A stretch of 64,000 bases of DNA from Lysinibacillus sp. JNUCC-52 (GTDB taxonomy: Bacteria; Bacillota; Bacilli; Bacillales_A; Planococcaceae), in the NCBI RefSeq assembly GCF_015999545.1, contig NZ_CP065546.1, forward strand, positions 1,178,001 through 1,242,000. The letters run 5' to 3'. Of this stretch, positions 9,780-18,408 are shown in pieces; positions within the stretch are counted from its first letter, which is position 1; the number at the start of each line of letters is the position of its first letter. Position numbers and translations under genes: made by a program. The notes under the pieces are model-generated. The model saw nothing but the letters and a program-made list of their open reading frames with translations. It was not told the DNA's origin and ran no database searches.

Positions 9780-9828
9780 AAGCATGTCAGCCGATTGGAT
9801 TTTAAACACAATTGGCGACATGCTTTTA
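9778..9828 (+). terminator. Terminator after the small membrane protein gene
   Basis: Arms AGCATGTC(A)GCC and GGC(G)ACATGCT with a loop of about 20 bases, ending in TTTTATC. Confidence 0.7.
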
Positions 9829-9876
9829 TCTTTATGCTTATGGATATTTGTCATATCACATTAAACAAATATTCGA

Positions 9877-10611
9877 TTAAGATTCTAATACATTTAATAT
9901 AGCATCTAGTTCCAGAACAGCGTTATCTAAGCGTTCCTTTGCTTGGATATTTTGTTCCTTCAACTGACTATATTCCAATAAATTTTTTTCATGCTTTAAC
10001 TTAATAGAAGATAAGCGTTCAATGCGTGCCTCTACCTTGTCAATTGCTTGCTCACAAACTGTAGTCCATAACTTTTCCGATTGCTGCATTTCTGTCGTGG
10101 ACGGATTGTGTTGGCGCAAAATGCGTGCGTACACCACTTCGATTTGTTCAATTATCTCTGAGTAAAAATGACGTTCTACACGTGTAGTTTGGAATGTTGA
10201 ATTCTCTACATCTTTAGCATAGGGCGTAATTTGACGAAGTATTTTCCCCGCATTTTCTCCAAAACTATGCGATAAGTTCAATACGTTCATTAATTGCAAT
10301 AGTAAGCGAATTTCCTCAAGATTAATTAGCTGTGAATCGATATTTTCCTTAACTTTTAGTGATTCCATATATCGTCGACCGAAATGCTCAATTTCACCAT
10401 TATGTTGTTCAACTAAATGTAAATTTGCATTTTCTTTTAAGCTTTTAATATATCGAATCGCATGACTTCTTAGCTCTTCCATCGAAAGCATGTTGTCATT
10501 CCCTTGTTGTGGCTTCCCTCGTTGAACATATGCAAATGCATCCACTTTTCGTGGCCATGTTGCTTCTTGGTTTTTTTCTGAGACATTGTAGCGTATATAA
10601 ATTCCGTGCAT
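9877..10611 (-). CDS. Coiled-coil protein of unknown function
   Basis: 244-aa protein, predicted soluble and mostly alpha-helical. The N-terminus (MHGIYIRYNVSEKNQEA) is followed by long amphipathic helices; the last 80 residues are a strong coiled coil (KVEARIERLSSIKLKHEKN and onward). No family recognised. The start at 10611 is chosen because GGAGG lies seven bases upstream; an in-frame ATG at 10638 has no ribosome site and would place that GGAGG inside the gene. No signal peptide or membrane helix. It is isolated from other genes by more than 80 bp on each side. Confidence 0.7.
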   Translation of the reverse strand: MHGIYIRYNVSEKNQEATWPRKVDAFAYVQRGKPQQGNDNMLSMEELRSHAIRYIKSLKENANLHLVEQHNGEIEHFGRRYMESLKVKENIDSQLINLEEIRLLLQLMNVLNLSHSFGENAGKILRQITPYAKDVENSTFQTTRVERHFYSEIIEQIEVVYARILRQHNPSTTEMQQSEKLWTTVCEQAIDKVEARIERLSSIKLKHEKNLLEYSQLKEQNIQAKERLDNAVLELDAILNVLES

Positions 10612-11180
10612 TTCATATCCTCCAAGTCCATTAAACAAGTATCTCTAAAGACAATAAATCGAATACCACATTTTTTCAAGTAATATACTTTTAAGATTCA
10701 AAACTTTTTTTACAAATGTTTATTTTTCTTGAATAAATATAGATAATGATTCATATCCCTATAAAAAAATTTCCCCTTACCCCTATGCTCTCATCGCTCG
10801 TGCCCAAACAGAAGCTGACCGATATGAGGGACTTGCTGTACAATGACATGACGTAAAATCTTTCTATGTGTACATTCTAAGAATCGATGTCTAACAGGTC
10901 CATCTTATCACTAATCCGTTCTATAAGGATATCGGTTTTGGGAAGTTTTTGAGTGATCATTCATTTGTCTAATATATTACAAATGGCTTTATTCTTTCAT
11001 CTTATTAAGTTGAAAGGTTTTCACTTTTTTAGCTCGCATACTCCTCGAAGAATGATGCCTCAAGCACTCGTTTCCCCCACAACGAAAAAAATATGCAAAA
11101 TAGTGCGGAAACCCTATAATATTCAACCAGTTTTAACATTACAATTGCCTTCTTCGCTTTTTTTTAAACAACAGTAGCAT
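10612..11180. other. Intergenic region, possibly a decayed gene fragment
   Basis: 569 bp without a credible complete gene. Positions 10775-10860 are less AT-rich than the surroundings and can be read without stops in two frames (one gives ARAQTEADRYEGLAVQ before a stop), which could be a relic of a coding region. The 225-bp plus-strand ORF at 10953 has no ribosome site and an unnatural composition, so I do not call it. Confidence 0.35.
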
Positions 11181-12980
11181 TCATGCATGGTCCGATTCCC
11201 CTTGCAGCCACTTCTCGTATAGTGTTTCTAGTTGTTGCTCTAGTTTTTGACGTTGTTCCTTAACGAGAGTCGATTCTGTTAATTTACACTCTAGTTTTTC
11301 AATTTGTTCTTCGATTGAGAGATCTTTATGACTTTGTACAATCGACTTTGTGGTTTTCTCTACAGTTGGAACTTGTTCTACAAGTATATGTTTTGTCTTC
11401 GCCCATTCATAATCGCCTTCATATACATGAATCGTATTACGGTCAATCCATGCAATTTTTGTAAAGATTTTTTGTAAGAAATAACGGTCATGGGATACAC
11501 CAATTATTGTCCCTTCAAAAGATTCGAGTGTTTCTTCTAATACTTCTCTTGCCTCAATATCTAAATGGTTTGTCGGTTCATCTAATATGAGTAAATTAAT
11601 CTCTTCGTGCATTAGTTGCGCTAGACGTAGACGCATCTTTTCTCCACCACTTAAGTCCTTCACTTTCTTAAAAACGTCATATCCATAAAATAAAAATTGT
11701 GCAAGCAAATGACGTGCTTCTGCCTCAGATACTGCTACAGACTCTCGAAAGGCATCAATTAAACGAGTTGTTGGGTTTTGATGTTCGAATTGTTGCGACA
11801 AATAACCAATTGTTACACTATTACCTACTTTACAAGTCCCTTCATTGGGTACAATTTCTCCTAATATTATTTTTAACAATGTTGATTTACCACTTCCGTT
11901 ATTGCCCACAATCGCCAAACGTTCGCCAAAATAGACCGATAATTGACTGTCTTGTAATAATGGCTTGTCAAAAGCATGACTTAACGCTTGCATTTGTACG
12001 ACTTCCTTGCCACTACGTTCAGCCATCGTTAAAGCTAAATTCATTTTCTTTTTCGTAATTGGCTTTTTAACACGTGCTATGCGGTTTAATGCCTTTTCCA
12101 TACTTTTAGCACGACGAAACAATGCAGCATTCGGTGGATTCGCTTCATTTGCCCACTGTCTTAAACGTTTAATCGCCTCTTGCATTTTTTTTATTTTCTT
12201 TTGCTGTTCTTCATATTCAGCAAATTGCTGTTCAACTTTTGCTTCTTTTTGCGCAATAAAATCATCATAATTTCCCTTGTACGTAAATGCTTCTCCATCC
12301 TCAATTTCGATAATTTTTTGCGCCATTTGATTCATAAACTGACGATCGTGCGATACAGTTATGACTATGCCCTCAAAATATCGAATATAATCTTCAAGCC
12401 ACTCTATTGCCTGCATATCTAAATGATTTGTCGGTTCATCTAATAATAAAATAGACGGGTTACTTAGTAGAATTTGACCTAGCATGACCTTTGTTTTTTC
12501 CCCTCCGCTTATACTTGCAAAGGGTAATGGAAGTAATGGCGTAATGCCAAGTCCATTTGCAATGGTCGCTAGTTGAGCATCCATTTCATAGCCTCCCAGC
12601 AGCAAAAATTGTTCTTGAACATGCCCATACTGTTGTAAAACTTTGTCCGAAACGTTTATTTGCATTTCTAGTTCCATTGTGTCCATTTTTGCTTTTAACG
12701 CAAATAGTTCAGCAAATGCTTGCTCCAGCACTTCTTTTACTGTAAGTAAAGGGTAATTCGGAATTTGATGTAAGTAGCCAATTGTTGTTCCCTTACTTTT
12801 AATAATACGACCACTATCCGGCACATCTATACCCGCTAATAAGTGCAGTAAGGTTGTTTTACCACTACCATTTACACCGACAATCGCTACATGTTCCCCT
12901 TTATTAACTTCCAGTTGAAGCCCTTCGAATAATATATTTCCACCAATTACCTTTTGAATTTGTTCAGCCTTTATTTGCAT
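11181..12980 (-). CDS. ABC-F family ATPase (probable ribosome-protection protein)
   Basis: 599-aa soluble protein with two ATPase cassettes and no membrane domain. Cassette 1 has GVNGSGKTT, SGGEKTKV and LLLDEPTNHLD; cassette 2 has GNNGSGKST, SGGEKMRL and LILDEPTNHLD. The charged inter-domain linker (about residues 245-300) is the region that reaches the ribosome in ABC-F proteins, and a C-terminal coiled coil follows. Some ABC-F proteins dislodge macrolide, lincosamide or pleuromutilin antibiotics; others act in translation. The upstream leader ORF and terminator favour an antibiotic-inducible resistance protein such as VmlR. The start at 12980 is set by GGAGG eight bases before it; the upstream ATG at 12995 overlaps that site. 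Confidence 0.9.
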   Translation of the reverse strand: MQIKAEQIQKVIGGNILFEGLQLEVNKGEHVAIVGVNGSGKTTLLHLLAGIDVPDSGRIIKSKGTTIGYLHQIPNYPLLTVKEVLEQAFAELFALKAKMDTMELEMQINVSDKVLQQYGHVQEQFLLLGGYEMDAQLATIANGLGITPLLPLPFASISGGEKTKVMLGQILLSNPSILLLDEPTNHLDMQAIEWLEDYIRYFEGIVITVSHDRQFMNQMAQKIIEIEDGEAFTYKGNYDDFIAQKEAKVEQQFAEYEEQQKKIKKMQEAIKRLRQWANEANPPNAALFRRAKSMEKALNRIARVKKPITKKKMNLALTMAERSGKEVVQMQALSHAFDKPLLQDSQLSVYFGERLAIVGNNGSGKSTLLKIILGEIVPNEGTCKVGNSVTIGYLSQQFEHQNPTTRLIDAFRESVAVSEAEARHLLAQFLFYGYDVFKKVKDLSGGEKMRLRLAQLMHEEINLLILDEPTNHLDIEAREVLEETLESFEGTIIGVSHDRYFLQKIFTKIAWIDRNTIHVYEGDYEWAKTKHILVEQVPTVEKTTKSIVQSHKDLSIEEQIEKLECKLTESTLVKEQRQKLEQQLETLYEKWLQGESDHA

Positions 12981-13026
12981 TGTTTTTTCCTCCATAAAAC
13001 GTGCGAAAAAACATCTTTAGACAACA

Positions 13027-13058
13027 AAAAAGACCGCTCGATTAACAAGCAGTCTTTT
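13027..13058 (-). terminator. Attenuator terminator between leader ORF and ABC-F gene
   Basis: Minus strand AAAGACTGCT, loop, AGCGGTCTTT followed by a T run. It lies between the 46-codon leader and the ABC-F start, where it would stop transcription unless the leader is translated abnormally. Confidence 0.8.
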
Positions 13059-13084
13059 CCTTCATTATTTGTGAAAAAGAATGG

Positions 13085-13225
13085 CTAATCCGCTACGTAT
13101 AATATTTGATTTTGCTTAAAAATAGACAGACCTATCCCGTTGTTGGCAAAATCGAAAGTTTGAACACGTGCAAAATACATAGCAGTATCCACCTTTACAC
13201 CTGTTCTCGTAGCGTTTAAATTCAT
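13085..13225 (-). CDS. Leader peptide of the ABC-F gene (candidate)
   Basis: A 46-codon ORF beginning MNLNATRTGVKV and ending ILYVAD. It has an excellent GGAGGTG ribosome site eight bases before its ATG. It begins about 25 nt after the probable transcription start and ends 27 nt before the attenuator hairpin. Short translated leaders before ABC-F resistance genes sense antibiotic-stalled ribosomes and control terminator formation (as in vmlR and lmo0919). The peptide sequence itself matches nothing I recall. Function as a regulatory leader is inferred from position; a conventional small protein is possible. Confidence 0.65.
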   Translation of the reverse strand: MNLNATRTGVKVDTAMYFARVQTFDFANNGIGLSIFKQNQILYVAD

Positions 13226-13257
13226 TCCTTTTCACCTCCGTTCTTATAATTAGAGAC

Positions 13258-13315
13258 ATCATACCATATTTCATAGAATTTGGGAATATATAATTAACTC
13301 CAATTGTTGGAGTAG
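13258..13315 (-). promoter_or_regulatory. ABC-F leader promoter and upstream palindrome
   Basis: Minus strand extended -10 TGGTATGAT (hexamer 13258-13263); the -35 is weak. A perfect palindrome CTCCAA-TTG-TTGGAG lies upstream at 13301-13315 and could be an operator. Confidence 0.5.
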
Positions 13316-13560
13316 GAAGAGATTTTTCAAATAGGTCATTCGAATACAAAAAAGAACTTGAACATCAACTCTTTTAGTAAAAATTCCTTAAAAAGTGCTA
13401 CTTAAAATTCACTAATTATATTTAATTTAGAAATATACAAAAAGCGTCAGTAATTATATACTAATAAAAATAGAAATGTTTTCCTTAAACATATACAAAA
13501 CAGCAAGTATTTTACAATCACTTGCTGTCTATTTATGTGGATTAAAATGTGGAGGGATCT
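13316..13560. other. Intergenic region before the chemoreceptor gene
   Basis: AT-rich, no credible gene. A hairpin ACAGCAAGT / ACTTGCTGT at 13500-13529 precedes the chemoreceptor ribosome site by about 20 nt. It could be a terminator or a 5' leader structure. Confidence 0.35.
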
Positions 13561-15255
13561 ATGAAAAACTTACGTATGCAAACGAAAATGAGCTTGCTAA
13601 TTGTGACGATTATTTTATTTGTTTTAATTGCTGTTGGAATTGTAAATATTAGTGAAATGAAAACAACCCTTGAATCAGAAAATAATACACGTCTTACTCA
13701 AATTTATGATTTAAGCGTCTACAATTTGGAACAAACCTTACCAGGTGAATGGCATTTGGAAAATGGAGAACTTTACAAAGGAGACGCAAAAATAGCCGAC
13801 GAAACTGCATTAATCGATAAATTAGGAGAGTTATCCGAAGCAGCTATTACCATTTTTGCGAATGATACACGGGTTAATACAAATATTATGGTAGATGGGC
13901 AGCGAGCAATCGGCACAACTGCTGATCCGAAAGTAACAGATGCTGTTATTACCGAAGGAAACATATATAGTGGAACAGCTGACGTAGTCGGAAAACCTTA
14001 TTTCACACAATATGGACCGATAAAAAATGCTAATGGAGAAACTATTGGTATGATTTTCGCTGGAGTTCCCTCCTCCGAAATTAATGCGGTAGCACAAAAA
14101 ATGATTATCAAAATGGGGATAGTTGCCTTTTTAGCTGCCATAATTGCTGTAATTGCAGGAACATTACTTGTGCGCAATATTGTAAAACCTTTAAAACGCT
14201 TGAATACCCAGCTTGAAACTATCTCTGCTGGTGAAGGAGATTTAACACAACAACTCGTTGTAAACACAAAAGACGAAATTGGCGATCTTGCAAAATCTTT
14301 CAATGCCATGCTTGAAACGCTACGAAAAATGATGAAACAAGTAGATGAAACAGCCAATCAAGTTTCTGCTTCATCCGCTGAGCTTTCTGCTACAGCAGGC
14401 TCTACAACAAGAACGACTGAACAACTAACAGCTAATATGCAAGAATTAGCAAGTGGCGCAAGTACGCAAAAACAAAGTGCCAATGAAAATGCTGAAGCTA
14501 TGCATGATATTGCTGGAGGTATTCAACATGTAACAGAAACCAATATGGAAGTTTCATCGCATGCGACAGAAGCTTTTGATACGGCGAAACATGGTGAGAA
14601 AACGGCACAAGCTATGCAAGCACAAATGCAGGCTATGACAGAAGCGGTGTTAGAAAGTGCTAAGTCAATCGTTGCCCTTGATGCACATGCAAATACTATT
14701 GGTAATATTGTCGAGGTCATCCATGCAATAGCTGACCAAACAAACTTACTTGCTTTAAATGCATCCATTGAAGCTGCACGTGCAGGAGAACATGGTAAGG
14801 GCTTTGCCGTTGTAGCGGAGGAAGTTCGTAAATTAGCTGAGCAATCTAAAACATCTGCTGCGCAAATTACCGAGACCATCCATACGATGCAGCAGCTAGC
14901 TCAAGAAGCGAGTGCGCATATGGAACAAAGCGAAAAGGAAGCCGCATCAAGCGTAGATATTGTTCGTACAACAAATCTTGCATTTGAAAGCATTACAACT
15001 AAAGTGGCTGTTGTCACTAATAAAATTCAAGAAGTTTCAGGCATTGCGGAAGAGTTATATGCTCGTATTGAACAGGCCAATGCATCTACTCAAATTATGG
15101 CAGAAATAGCTGTCGATGCACGGGAGCAGTCAAAAGTCGTTTCACAGATTGCTGAAACAAACCTCTACTCGATGGAGGATATTAATAACGCGGCAACAAC
15201 CCTTACTAAAAATGCAGAAACGCTGCAAAATTTAATTCATCAGTTCAAATATTAA
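13561..15255 (+). CDS. Methyl-accepting chemotaxis protein, Cache-type sensor
   Basis: 564-aa transmembrane chemoreceptor. TM1 lies at about residues 8-30 and an extracellular single-Cache domain at about 32-180 ([13 protein letters not shown] and [19 protein letters not shown] are typical). TM2 follows at about 182-207, HAMP at about 208-262, and a long cytoplasmic signalling bundle with the conserved tip [20 protein letters not shown] near 400. It should bind a small ligand outside and control CheA through CheW. The start is the ATG at 13561, seven bases after GGAGG; a GTG at 13549 precedes the ribosome site. Monocistronic, followed by a terminator. Ligand unknown. Confidence 0.93.
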   Translation: MKNLRMQTKMSLLIVTIILFVLIAVGIVNISEMKTTLESENNTRLTQIYDLSVYNLEQTLPGEWHLENGELYKGDAKIADETALIDKLGELSEAAITIFANDTRVNTNIMVDGQRAIGTTADPKVTDAVITEGNIYSGTADVVGKPYFTQYGPIKNANGETIGMIFAGVPSSEINAVAQKMIIKMGIVAFLAAIIAVIAGTLLVRNIVKPLKRLNTQLETISAGEGDLTQQLVVNTKDEIGDLAKSFNAMLETLRKMMKQVDETANQVSASSAELSATAGSTTRTTEQLTANMQELASGASTQKQSANENAEAMHDIAGGIQHVTETNMEVSSHATEAFDTAKHGEKTAQAMQAQMQAMTEAVLESAKSIVALDAHANTIGNIVEVIHAIADQTNLLALNASIEAARAGEHGKGFAVVAEEVRKLAEQSKTSAAQITETIHTMQQLAQEASAHMEQSEKEAASSVDIVRTTNLAFESITTKVAVVTNKIQEVSGIAEELYARIEQANASTQIMAEIAVDAREQSKVVSQIAETNLYSMEDINNAATTLTKNAETLQNLIHQFKY

Positions 15256-15262
15256 GGAACGC

Positions 15263-15303
15263 AAGATTGTTCATCGGTAAATCCGTATGAGCAATCTTTT
15301 TTT
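15263..15303 (+). terminator. Terminator of the chemoreceptor gene
   Basis: Arms AAGATTGTTCAT / ATGAGCAATCTT followed by TTTTT; it reaches the stop of the converging AbrB-type gene. Confidence 0.8.
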
Positions 15304-16330
15304 ACGTCTTCGCTTTTTTCACAAATATTTTCACTAATGGTACGAGGAAAATGGACACAATCAAAACACGGAATAGCTGAAATGCTGTCACAATGGTCAC
15401 ATTTGCATGAACAGATGCAGCTATAATTCCCATCTGATCTAGCCCTCCTGGTACGATACTTAAAAAGCCTGTGCGAAAATCAAGCTCGTACAAATTTTTC
15501 ATAATGAAGGATAATGCATATGCAGCGCCAATAAAAAGCCCCGCTGAAATAAAAGCGTAAAATACATGTTTTTTTGATAAATGCAAATCTTCTTTTTTTA
15601 GTAGCAGGCCGATATAAATACCAATTACGAGCTGTGCGAGATGAAGAAATGATATGGGCATTTTAGGCACTTCAAGCCCTGTAATATTTAAGCCCATTAA
15701 TAAAAAAACGGGACCTAGCATGTAACCAGTTGGAATTCTCACCTTTTGGGCAAGCCACCCTGCCACTCCGCAAATAAGTAGTAAAATGAATAATGGCAAT
15801 GAGAGCGTTCCATCCACAGTAACGATATTTTCTCCAGTGCCTGTCACCATTAATGGAACGAAGCCAACAATTAGCAATACTCGTAATACCTGATAAAACG
15901 TAATGACAGCCATATTCATATTTCCCTGCTCCTCGGCAAAGGCAACAATTTGTGTCATTCCTCCTGGGACACAACACGTTAGTGCCGTAGGAAAATCTAA
16001 TTCCGTACGTTTTGCTACTAAAAAACTGATAGCAAAAAATAACAAAATAAAGATTAAGTTAAGAACAATGATACTGCCTAAAAACTGTTGAATATCCTGT
16101 ACTGCCTCTTTAGTGAAAGCAAACCCAATGGAGTATCCCGCCACAATTAGCCCAACATTTCGAAAATATTTATGCCATTGCAATTGTATCTTTGTAAATA
16201 GCTGTACGCATAGAACAGCTGTGATTGCTCCCAGCAACCATGGCATCGGAATATGTAAAAATTGAAATAACAGCGCTCCTAATAACCCAATACATAGTGT
16301 TAAGAACATCTGCTTATAAAATGTCAACAT
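15302..16330 (-). CDS. AbrB-family membrane protein (ammonia monooxygenase-like)
   Basis: 342-aa integral membrane protein with about ten helices and an internal repeat. Each half carries the family motif: TCCVPGGMTQIVAFAEEQG near residue 125 and LSIVPGGLDQMGIIAASV near 290. This is the AbrB/YcgR-like membrane family named after the misannotated ammonia monooxygenase gene of Pseudomonas; it is unrelated to the AbrB DNA-binding regulator. Function is unproven, probably transport. The start at 16330 has GAGGGG nine bases upstream; a TTG nine bases earlier is less well placed. Monocistronic. Confidence 0.85.
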   Translation of the reverse strand: MLTFYKQMFLTLCIGLLGALLFQFLHIPMPWLLGAITAVLCVQLFTKIQLQWHKYFRNVGLIVAGYSIGFAFTKEAVQDIQQFLGSIIVLNLIFILLFFAISFLVAKRTELDFPTALTCCVPGGMTQIVAFAEEQGNMNMAVITFYQVLRVLLIVGFVPLMVTGTGENIVTVDGTLSLPLFILLLICGVAGWLAQKVRIPTGYMLGPVFLLMGLNITGLEVPKMPISFLHLAQLVIGIYIGLLLKKEDLHLSKKHVFYAFISAGLFIGAAYALSFIMKNLYELDFRTGFLSIVPGGLDQMGIIAASVHANVTIVTAFQLFRVLIVSIFLVPLVKIFVKKAKT

Positions 16331-16410
16331 TGCTAGCAACCCCTCAAGAATGATAGTTCTATTATGACCTCAACCGAGCCAATTTGCTACCCTCCCCCCT
16401 TCCATACCGA

Positions 16411-16443
16411 GTGCCTGACACCAAAACGATTATGAATTTTCAG
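16411..16443 (-). repeat. Interspersed intergenic repeat, copy A
   Basis: Core GTGTCAGGCAC on the minus strand (GTGCCTGACAC on plus), next to TGAAAATTCATAATCG. It resembles copies B-F at 20.5, 20.6, 35.6, 51.4 and 53.6 kb in this window. Confidence 0.5.
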
Positions 16444-16487
16444 GCATTTTAAAAACAACAGTTATTATACAAAACTAACCTGTTAAT

Positions 16488-16557
16488 CATTAATTTTAAC
16501 CTCTTATCAAACAATTTAACGTAACTAAAAATTTCTATGCTACATTAATATTAACCT
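16488..16557 (+). promoter_or_regulatory. Direct repeats upstream of the LytTR operon
   Basis: CATTAATTTTAACCT at 16488-16502 recurs with one mismatch at 16543-16557 (CATTAATATTAACCT), and a third related TAACCTGTTAAT begins near 16476. LytTR regulators bind spaced direct repeats, so these are candidate autoregulatory sites. Confidence 0.45.
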
Positions 16558-16625
16558 GATTCAGTAAATAAATGCCTTTTCCTTTTAGGGAGTTGAGGTA
16601 ATACGATTACCAAAGGAGGCCTCCA

Positions 16626-17075
16626 ATGAAAATTCATTTAATGATTAATAGCGCGCTAGAAGAAACAGAAATCCATATACATGCAAAGGAGTACAACGAA
16701 AACATTGAAAAATTAATGAAGCAGTTGCAAGCAGCCCAAACAACAATGCTAGACGGCTATTTACAGCAAGAAATTCATTTACTAAAAATTACAGATATTT
16801 ATTCCATTTATGCTGAAGGCGCTAAAGTCTTTTTACAAACAGAGGAGCAAGAATTTGAATCAAAACGCAAATTATATGAGCTCGAAGCGCAACTAGCAAA
16901 AGATTTTGCACGTGTGAGTAAATCGACCCTTGTCAACATTAATAAAATTGCTTCTATTCAGATGGGCAAAATCGGCTCAACGGAATTACTGTTAGACAAT
17001 GATGTGTCGATTCATGTTAGTCGGAAGTATTTAAAAGACTTAAAACGGCAATTAGGTATTGGGAGGGATTTTTAA
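16626..17075 (+). CDS. LytTR-family DNA-binding regulator
   Basis: 149-aa regulator consisting of a short N-terminal helical part (residues 1-45) and a C-terminal LytTR domain (about 50-145). Typical features are HLLKITDIYSIYAEGAKVFL, FARVSKSTLVNINKI and the final HVSRKYLKDLKRQLG. There is no receiver domain, so it is not a classical response regulator. Such stand-alone LytTR proteins are commonly followed by a DUF3021 membrane protein and an ABC exporter, as here. The ribosome site is unusual: AAAGGAGGCCTCC contains the palindrome GGAGGCCTCC, which could be hidden by pairing. Confidence 0.9.
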   Translation: MKIHLMINSALEETEIHIHAKEYNENIEKLMKQLQAAQTTMLDGYLQQEIHLLKITDIYSIYAEGAKVFLQTEEQEFESKRKLYELEAQLAKDFARVSKSTLVNINKIASIQMGKIGSTELLLDNDVSIHVSRKYLKDLKRQLGIGRDF

Positions 17076-17076
17076 T

Positions 17077-17481
17077 ATGAAAATATTACGCATGATGATT
17101 ATTGGTCTACTGTTTTCACTTAGCTCATCCTATATTTTAGTGACGTTAAGTATCGTTTCTAATCATGCAATGGTGACAGGACCTGAATTACTCGAGCAAG
17201 TAATCATTGCAACCATACTTGGGATTGTAATTGGTACGCTCTCCCTTATCTTTGAAATAGAGCGTTTATTATTTTCTGTCCAGCTAGTCGTGCATTTTAT
17301 TGCCGTTACACTGTGCGTGATGATAGCAGGCTATTTTGGTCGTTGGTTCGAACATGGCGGTATTATGTACGTGCTCGTTTCAGAGCTTATTATTTACTTC
17401 ATTGTCTGGTGCGTTTTATATATATTACAAAAAAGCGAAATTGAAGAAATCAATCATGTAATCCAAAAAAGAAAGGAATAG
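17077..17481 (+). CDS. DUF3021 family membrane protein
   Basis: 134-aa protein with four membrane helices (about residues 5-25, 40-60, 70-92 and 100-122) and a charged C-terminal tail (KSEIEEINHVIQKRKE). DUF3021 proteins accompany LytTR regulators and probably restrain or sense for them in the membrane; this role is inferred from conserved neighbourhood. The ATG at 17077 follows GGGAGGG at good spacing and starts one base after the LytTR stop codon. The ORF can be extended upstream to 17059 but would then run through the ribosome site. Confidence 0.85.
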   Translation: MKILRMMIIGLLFSLSSSYILVTLSIVSNHAMVTGPELLEQVIIATILGIVIGTLSLIFEIERLLFSVQLVVHFIAVTLCVMIAGYFGRWFEHGGIMYVLVSELIIYFIVWCVLYILQKSEIEEINHVIQKRKE

Positions 17482-17487
17482 ACAAAT

Positions 17488-18408
17488 ATGACGTTTGCGA
17501 TTCAAGTCGAACATTTACAAAAGCATTATGGCGAACATTTAGCGGTCAAAGGCATTTCCTTTAAGGTAGAACAAGGCTCGCTCTTTGCTTTTTTAGGTGC
17601 CAATGGTGCTGGTAAATCGACCACTATTGAAATTTTATGTACATTATTACAAAAATCAAGTGGAACTGTAACGATTAACGGTTATACGCTCGATGAAAAA
17701 TCTATGAATGGGGAAATTCGTAAATCAATCGGCGTCGTCTTTCAGCAAAGTCTACTAGATGAACGGTTAACGGTACGTGAAAATATTATCCACCGCGGCA
17801 AAACATATGGTTTATCGAGAGCACAGCTTGCAGAAAACTATCGATTTGTCTCGACCTATTTACATTTAGAAGATATTGAACAGCAAAAATATGGCACATT
17901 GTCTGGAGGCCAAAAAAGACGTGCAGATATCGCTCGAGCACTTATTCATCGACCGAAAATCTTATTTTTAGATGAACCTACAACTGGGCTTGATCCACAA
18001 ACACGCCAATTCGTTTGGCAAACGATCAAACAACTACAGGAAGAAACAAATATGACGGTGTTTCTAACAACACACTATATGGAAGAAGCTGCCGTTGCGC
18101 ATCAGGTCATCGTATTAAAACAAGGTCGCATTGTCGCTGAAGGAACACCCGATTTCTTAAAAACACAATATGCCTATGACCAGATGGCACTTGTATTTCA
18201 TGATCGTTCGATGGGGTTAAAGTGGCTGAAGGACAACACATTACATTTCACCGAAAATCAAGGTATTTTCTCAGTTCGACTGGACTCTACTATGCATGCA
18301 CTTTCCCTTTTAAAAAGTGCCGAACCCTTTTTAGCCTCGTTTGAAGTTATTAAAGGATCGATGGACGATGTTTTTCTTCATATTATGGCACAAGGAGATG
18401 CGATGTAA
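17488..18408 (+). CDS. ABC exporter ATP-binding protein
   Basis: 306-aa ATPase of the CcmA/DrrA type: Walker A GANGAGKST (residues 38-46), signature LSGGQKRRADIARAL (about 137-151), Walker B ILFLDEPTTGLDP, H-loop TTHYMEEA. A C-terminal extension of about 80 residues is typical of drug and daunorubicin-like exporters. It is translationally coupled to the permease (stop and next start share one base). As third gene of the LytTR operon it probably exports a toxic compound or peptide; substrate unknown. Confidence 0.92.
   Translation: MTFAIQVEHLQKHYGEHLAVKGISFKVEQGSLFAFLGANGAGKSTTIEILCTLLQKSSGTVTINGYTLDEKSMNGEIRKSIGVVFQQSLLDERLTVRENIIHRGKTYGLSRAQLAENYRFVSTYLHLEDIEQQKYGTLSGGQKRRADIARALIHRPKILFLDEPTTGLDPQTRQFVWQTIKQLQEETNMTVFLTTHYMEEAAVAHQVIVLKQGRIVAEGTPDFLKTQYAYDQMALVFHDRSMGLKWLKDNTLHFTENQGIFSVRLDSTMHALSLLKSAEPFLASFEVIKGSMDDVFLHIMAQGDAM

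Noticed and set aside
10953-11177. 74-codon plus-strand ORF in the gap before the ABC-F gene
   Set aside because: No ribosome site and low-complexity hydrophobic and basic composition; typical of chance frames in AT-rich DNA.
13116-13349. 77-codon ORF overlapping the ABC-F leader
   Set aside because: It runs through the promoter and ribosome site of the leader; the 46-codon frame with GGAGGTG fits better.
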